Of a stretch of 41,939 nucleotides of DNA, positions 40,721-41,939 are shown piece by piece (position 1 is the stretch's first letter; each line of letters starts with the position of its first letter). The stretch covers positions 1 through 41,939 of the forward strand of contig DUPL01000062.1 in the NCBI GenBank assembly GCA_012838385.1. The letters run 5' to 3'. The translations under genes were made by a program, and so were the position numbers. The stretch comes from Clostridiaceae bacterium (GTDB taxonomy: Bacteria > Bacillota > Clostridia > UBA1212 > DUPL01). The notes under the pieces were generated by a model. It worked only from the letters and a program-made list of their open reading frames with translations, was not told the DNA's origin and made no database searches.

Positions 40721-41939
40721 GTGACGAATAAACTGGATTGTCTGAAACAGGAGATCGCAGAAAAGAAACCCAACAGCTCCAGAAAAGTAACCTTTGCATA
40801 TATGTACGAAGGCTATAGAGACCACCTGGACTGTGAGGTTCCTGTAGCAAAGGCCTATGCGATTGCATCCCTGTTTACTAAACATAAAAAATATGTATAT
40901 GACAATGATCTGATTGCAGGAACAGTCAGAGGCCTTATAGATGACGAAATAGATCAGGCCTATCTGAACCACTGCACAGGTATTGTTGCAAGCTATGGTT
41001 TAAGATCCTTTGTAACAAATGCGGATCATTATGCACCTGACTACAATACATTCCTTGCGGATGGTATTGGGGGGACTCTTGAGAAGATAGAAAAATCGAA
41101 GATTGTTCACAAGGATGACCCGGACTCCAAAAAGAAAATGGTCTTTCTGGAATCTGCTGAAATTACTATGAAGGCCTTTAGCCAAATGATCCTTCAATAT
41201 GCAGAGGCAGCTTTGAACAGAGCGAAGAAATTCAGTGAGGATTCTGAAAAGTACAGAAGCCTTATGAAAGTGCATGATGTTTGCAGAAAGATATCCTTTG
41301 CGAAGCCTTCATCATTTCAGGAAGCTCTGCAGCTTGTATGGTTTACATATATAGCATTTTTCTATGAAGGCAGAGGAGCAATGGCTCTCGGCCGTCTGGA
41401 TCAATATCTATATCCTTTCTATATTAAGGATATAGTAGAAAAAAGATTAAGCAAAGAAGAAGCAATCGATCTGGTTGCATGCACTTTGTATAAAATAGGG
41501 GAAGTAAGATATTTCGGCGGAGACGATGTTGTTAATATTGCAATAGGCGGAGTAAAGAGAGACGGGAGCGGCGGAGTCAATGAACTCTCCTACGTTATTC
41601 TTGAAGCAGTAAAAAGATGCAATATCCCTGGACCTAATCTGTCTGCAAGAATATACAGCGGTATACCCGATGAATTCCTTGATGAGTGTCTCAAGGTCAT
41701 AGGAACAGGACTCGGATATCCTGCTCTTATGAACGATGATGTAAATATCCCTGCACTATTAAAGCACGGATATTCCCTTGAAGATGCAAGGGATTACTGC
41801 ATGGTAGGCTGTATAGAAAACTTCATCCCAGGCAAACAACCGCCCTGGTCGGATGGAAGATTCAACTCACCCAAGTATATAGAGCTTGTTCTTAACAATG
41901 GGGTGTGCATGCATACGGGCGTGCGCCTTGGGCCTTCAA
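40721..41939 (+). CDS. glycyl radical enzyme (pyruvate formate-lyase-like), C-terminus beyond the window
   Basis: The first 406 codons are open from a GTG at 40721, two bases after the dehydrogenase stop, with GGTGA within that gene's end as ribosome site. Conserved glycyl radical enzyme segments include AGTVRGLIDDEIDQAY, NADHYAPDYNTFLADG, FQEALQLVWFTYIAF, GRLDQYLYPFY, then the active-site loop DYCMVGCIEN with candidate thiyl Cys364 and base Glu366 (GCxE, as in glycerol dehydratase and choline lyase). The glycyl-radical loop near the C-terminus and the activating enzyme would lie beyond the window. The N-terminal part before the Cys is about 50-120 residues shorter than in PFL or CutC. Substrate not assignable; a dehydratase/lyase is more likely than pyruvate formate-lyase. 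Confidence 0.87.
   Translation, partial: MTNKLDCLKQEIAEKKPNSSRKVTFAYMYEGYRDHLDCEVPVAKAYAIASLFTKHKKYVYDNDLIAGTVRGLIDDEIDQAYLNHCTGIVASYGLRSFVTNADHYAPDYNTFLADGIGGTLEKIEKSKIVHKDDPDSKKKMVFLESAEITMKAFSQMILQYAEAALNRAKKFSEDSEKYRSLMKVHDVCRKISFAKPSSFQEALQLVWFTYIAFFYEGRGAMALGRLDQYLYPFYIKDIVEKRLSKEEAIDLVACTLYKIGEVRYFGGDDVVNIAIGGVKRDGSGGVNELSYVILEAVKRCNIPGPNLSARIYSGIPDEFLDECLKVIGTGLGYPALMNDDVNIPALLKHGYSLEDARDYCMVGCIENFIPGKQPPWSDGRFNSPKYIELVLNNGVCMHTGVRLGPS

Noticed and set aside
1-41939. CRISPR arrays, insertion sequences with terminal repeats, and prophage modules
   Set aside because: No regularly spaced repeats, no intact transposase or integrase, and no structural phage genes were found on reading both strands.

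Overview
The window reads as a stretch of an AT-rich, endospore-type Firmicute chromosome. I place it in class Clostridia, plausibly near the cellulolytic Acetivibrio/Ruminiclostridium group; the genus is a guess. The reasons are the several Spo0A-type proteins, strong AAGGAGG ribosome sites with frequent GTG/TTG starts, near-consensus sigma-A promoters, Thr-Pro linkers on surface proteins, SH3b/C39 and M23 wall enzymes, and a glycyl radical enzyme that implies anaerobic life.

Layout. Bases 1-2015: a YyaL/DUF255 thioredoxin-domain gene whose reading frame is broken by a 21-base insert with two TAG codons just before its CHWC motif; yhbY is convergent to it. 2497-4891: an ECF sigma factor overlapping a membrane-anchored beta-propeller protein that looks like its anti-sigma/sensor. 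4964-7264: two wall-directed proteins (SH3b-SH3b-C39, and M23 plus peptidoglycan binding) and tRNA-Arg(ACG). 7522-11101: four diverged Spo0A-like regulators, three in tandem on + and one on - paired with a small XRE regulator. 11196-17759: a minus-strand surface-polysaccharide cluster (flippase, GT2, CDP-glycerol-type transferase, Asp/Glu racemase family protein, LicC-like nucleotidyltransferase, GT4). 17882-23271: GT2, cardiolipin synthase, a single-chain sigma factor-membrane-propeller fusion, and a lipid kinase. 23242-31087 (minus): metallophosphoesterase, uvrC, Ca2+-type P-ATPase, lipoprotein, E2-like acyltransferase, polysaccharide deacetylase. 31358-32624: a protein resembling a decayed REP-type (Y1) transposase, and a small lipoprotein. 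33041-41939: a carbohydrate locus (CE6-like esterase, two related surface proteins flanking a GH99/GH71-like surface enzyme, AraC regulator, zinc alcohol dehydrogenase, and a glycyl radical enzyme cut by the window end).

How the parts may work together. Much of the window concerns the cell envelope and its sensing: two propeller-linked sigma systems, wall enzymes, a surface polymer operon, lipid enzymes and a regulator cluster beside the polymer genes. The strongest candidates for undescribed biology are the Spo0A-paralogue/XRE cluster (receivers progressively lose phosphorylation residues while DNA-binding helices are kept to different degrees) and the sigma-TM-propeller fusion, which appears to combine in one chain what the 2497-4891 pair does with two. 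The GH99-like/glycyl radical enzyme locus is a third candidate. All functions are inferred from sequence reading alone; no database search was run.
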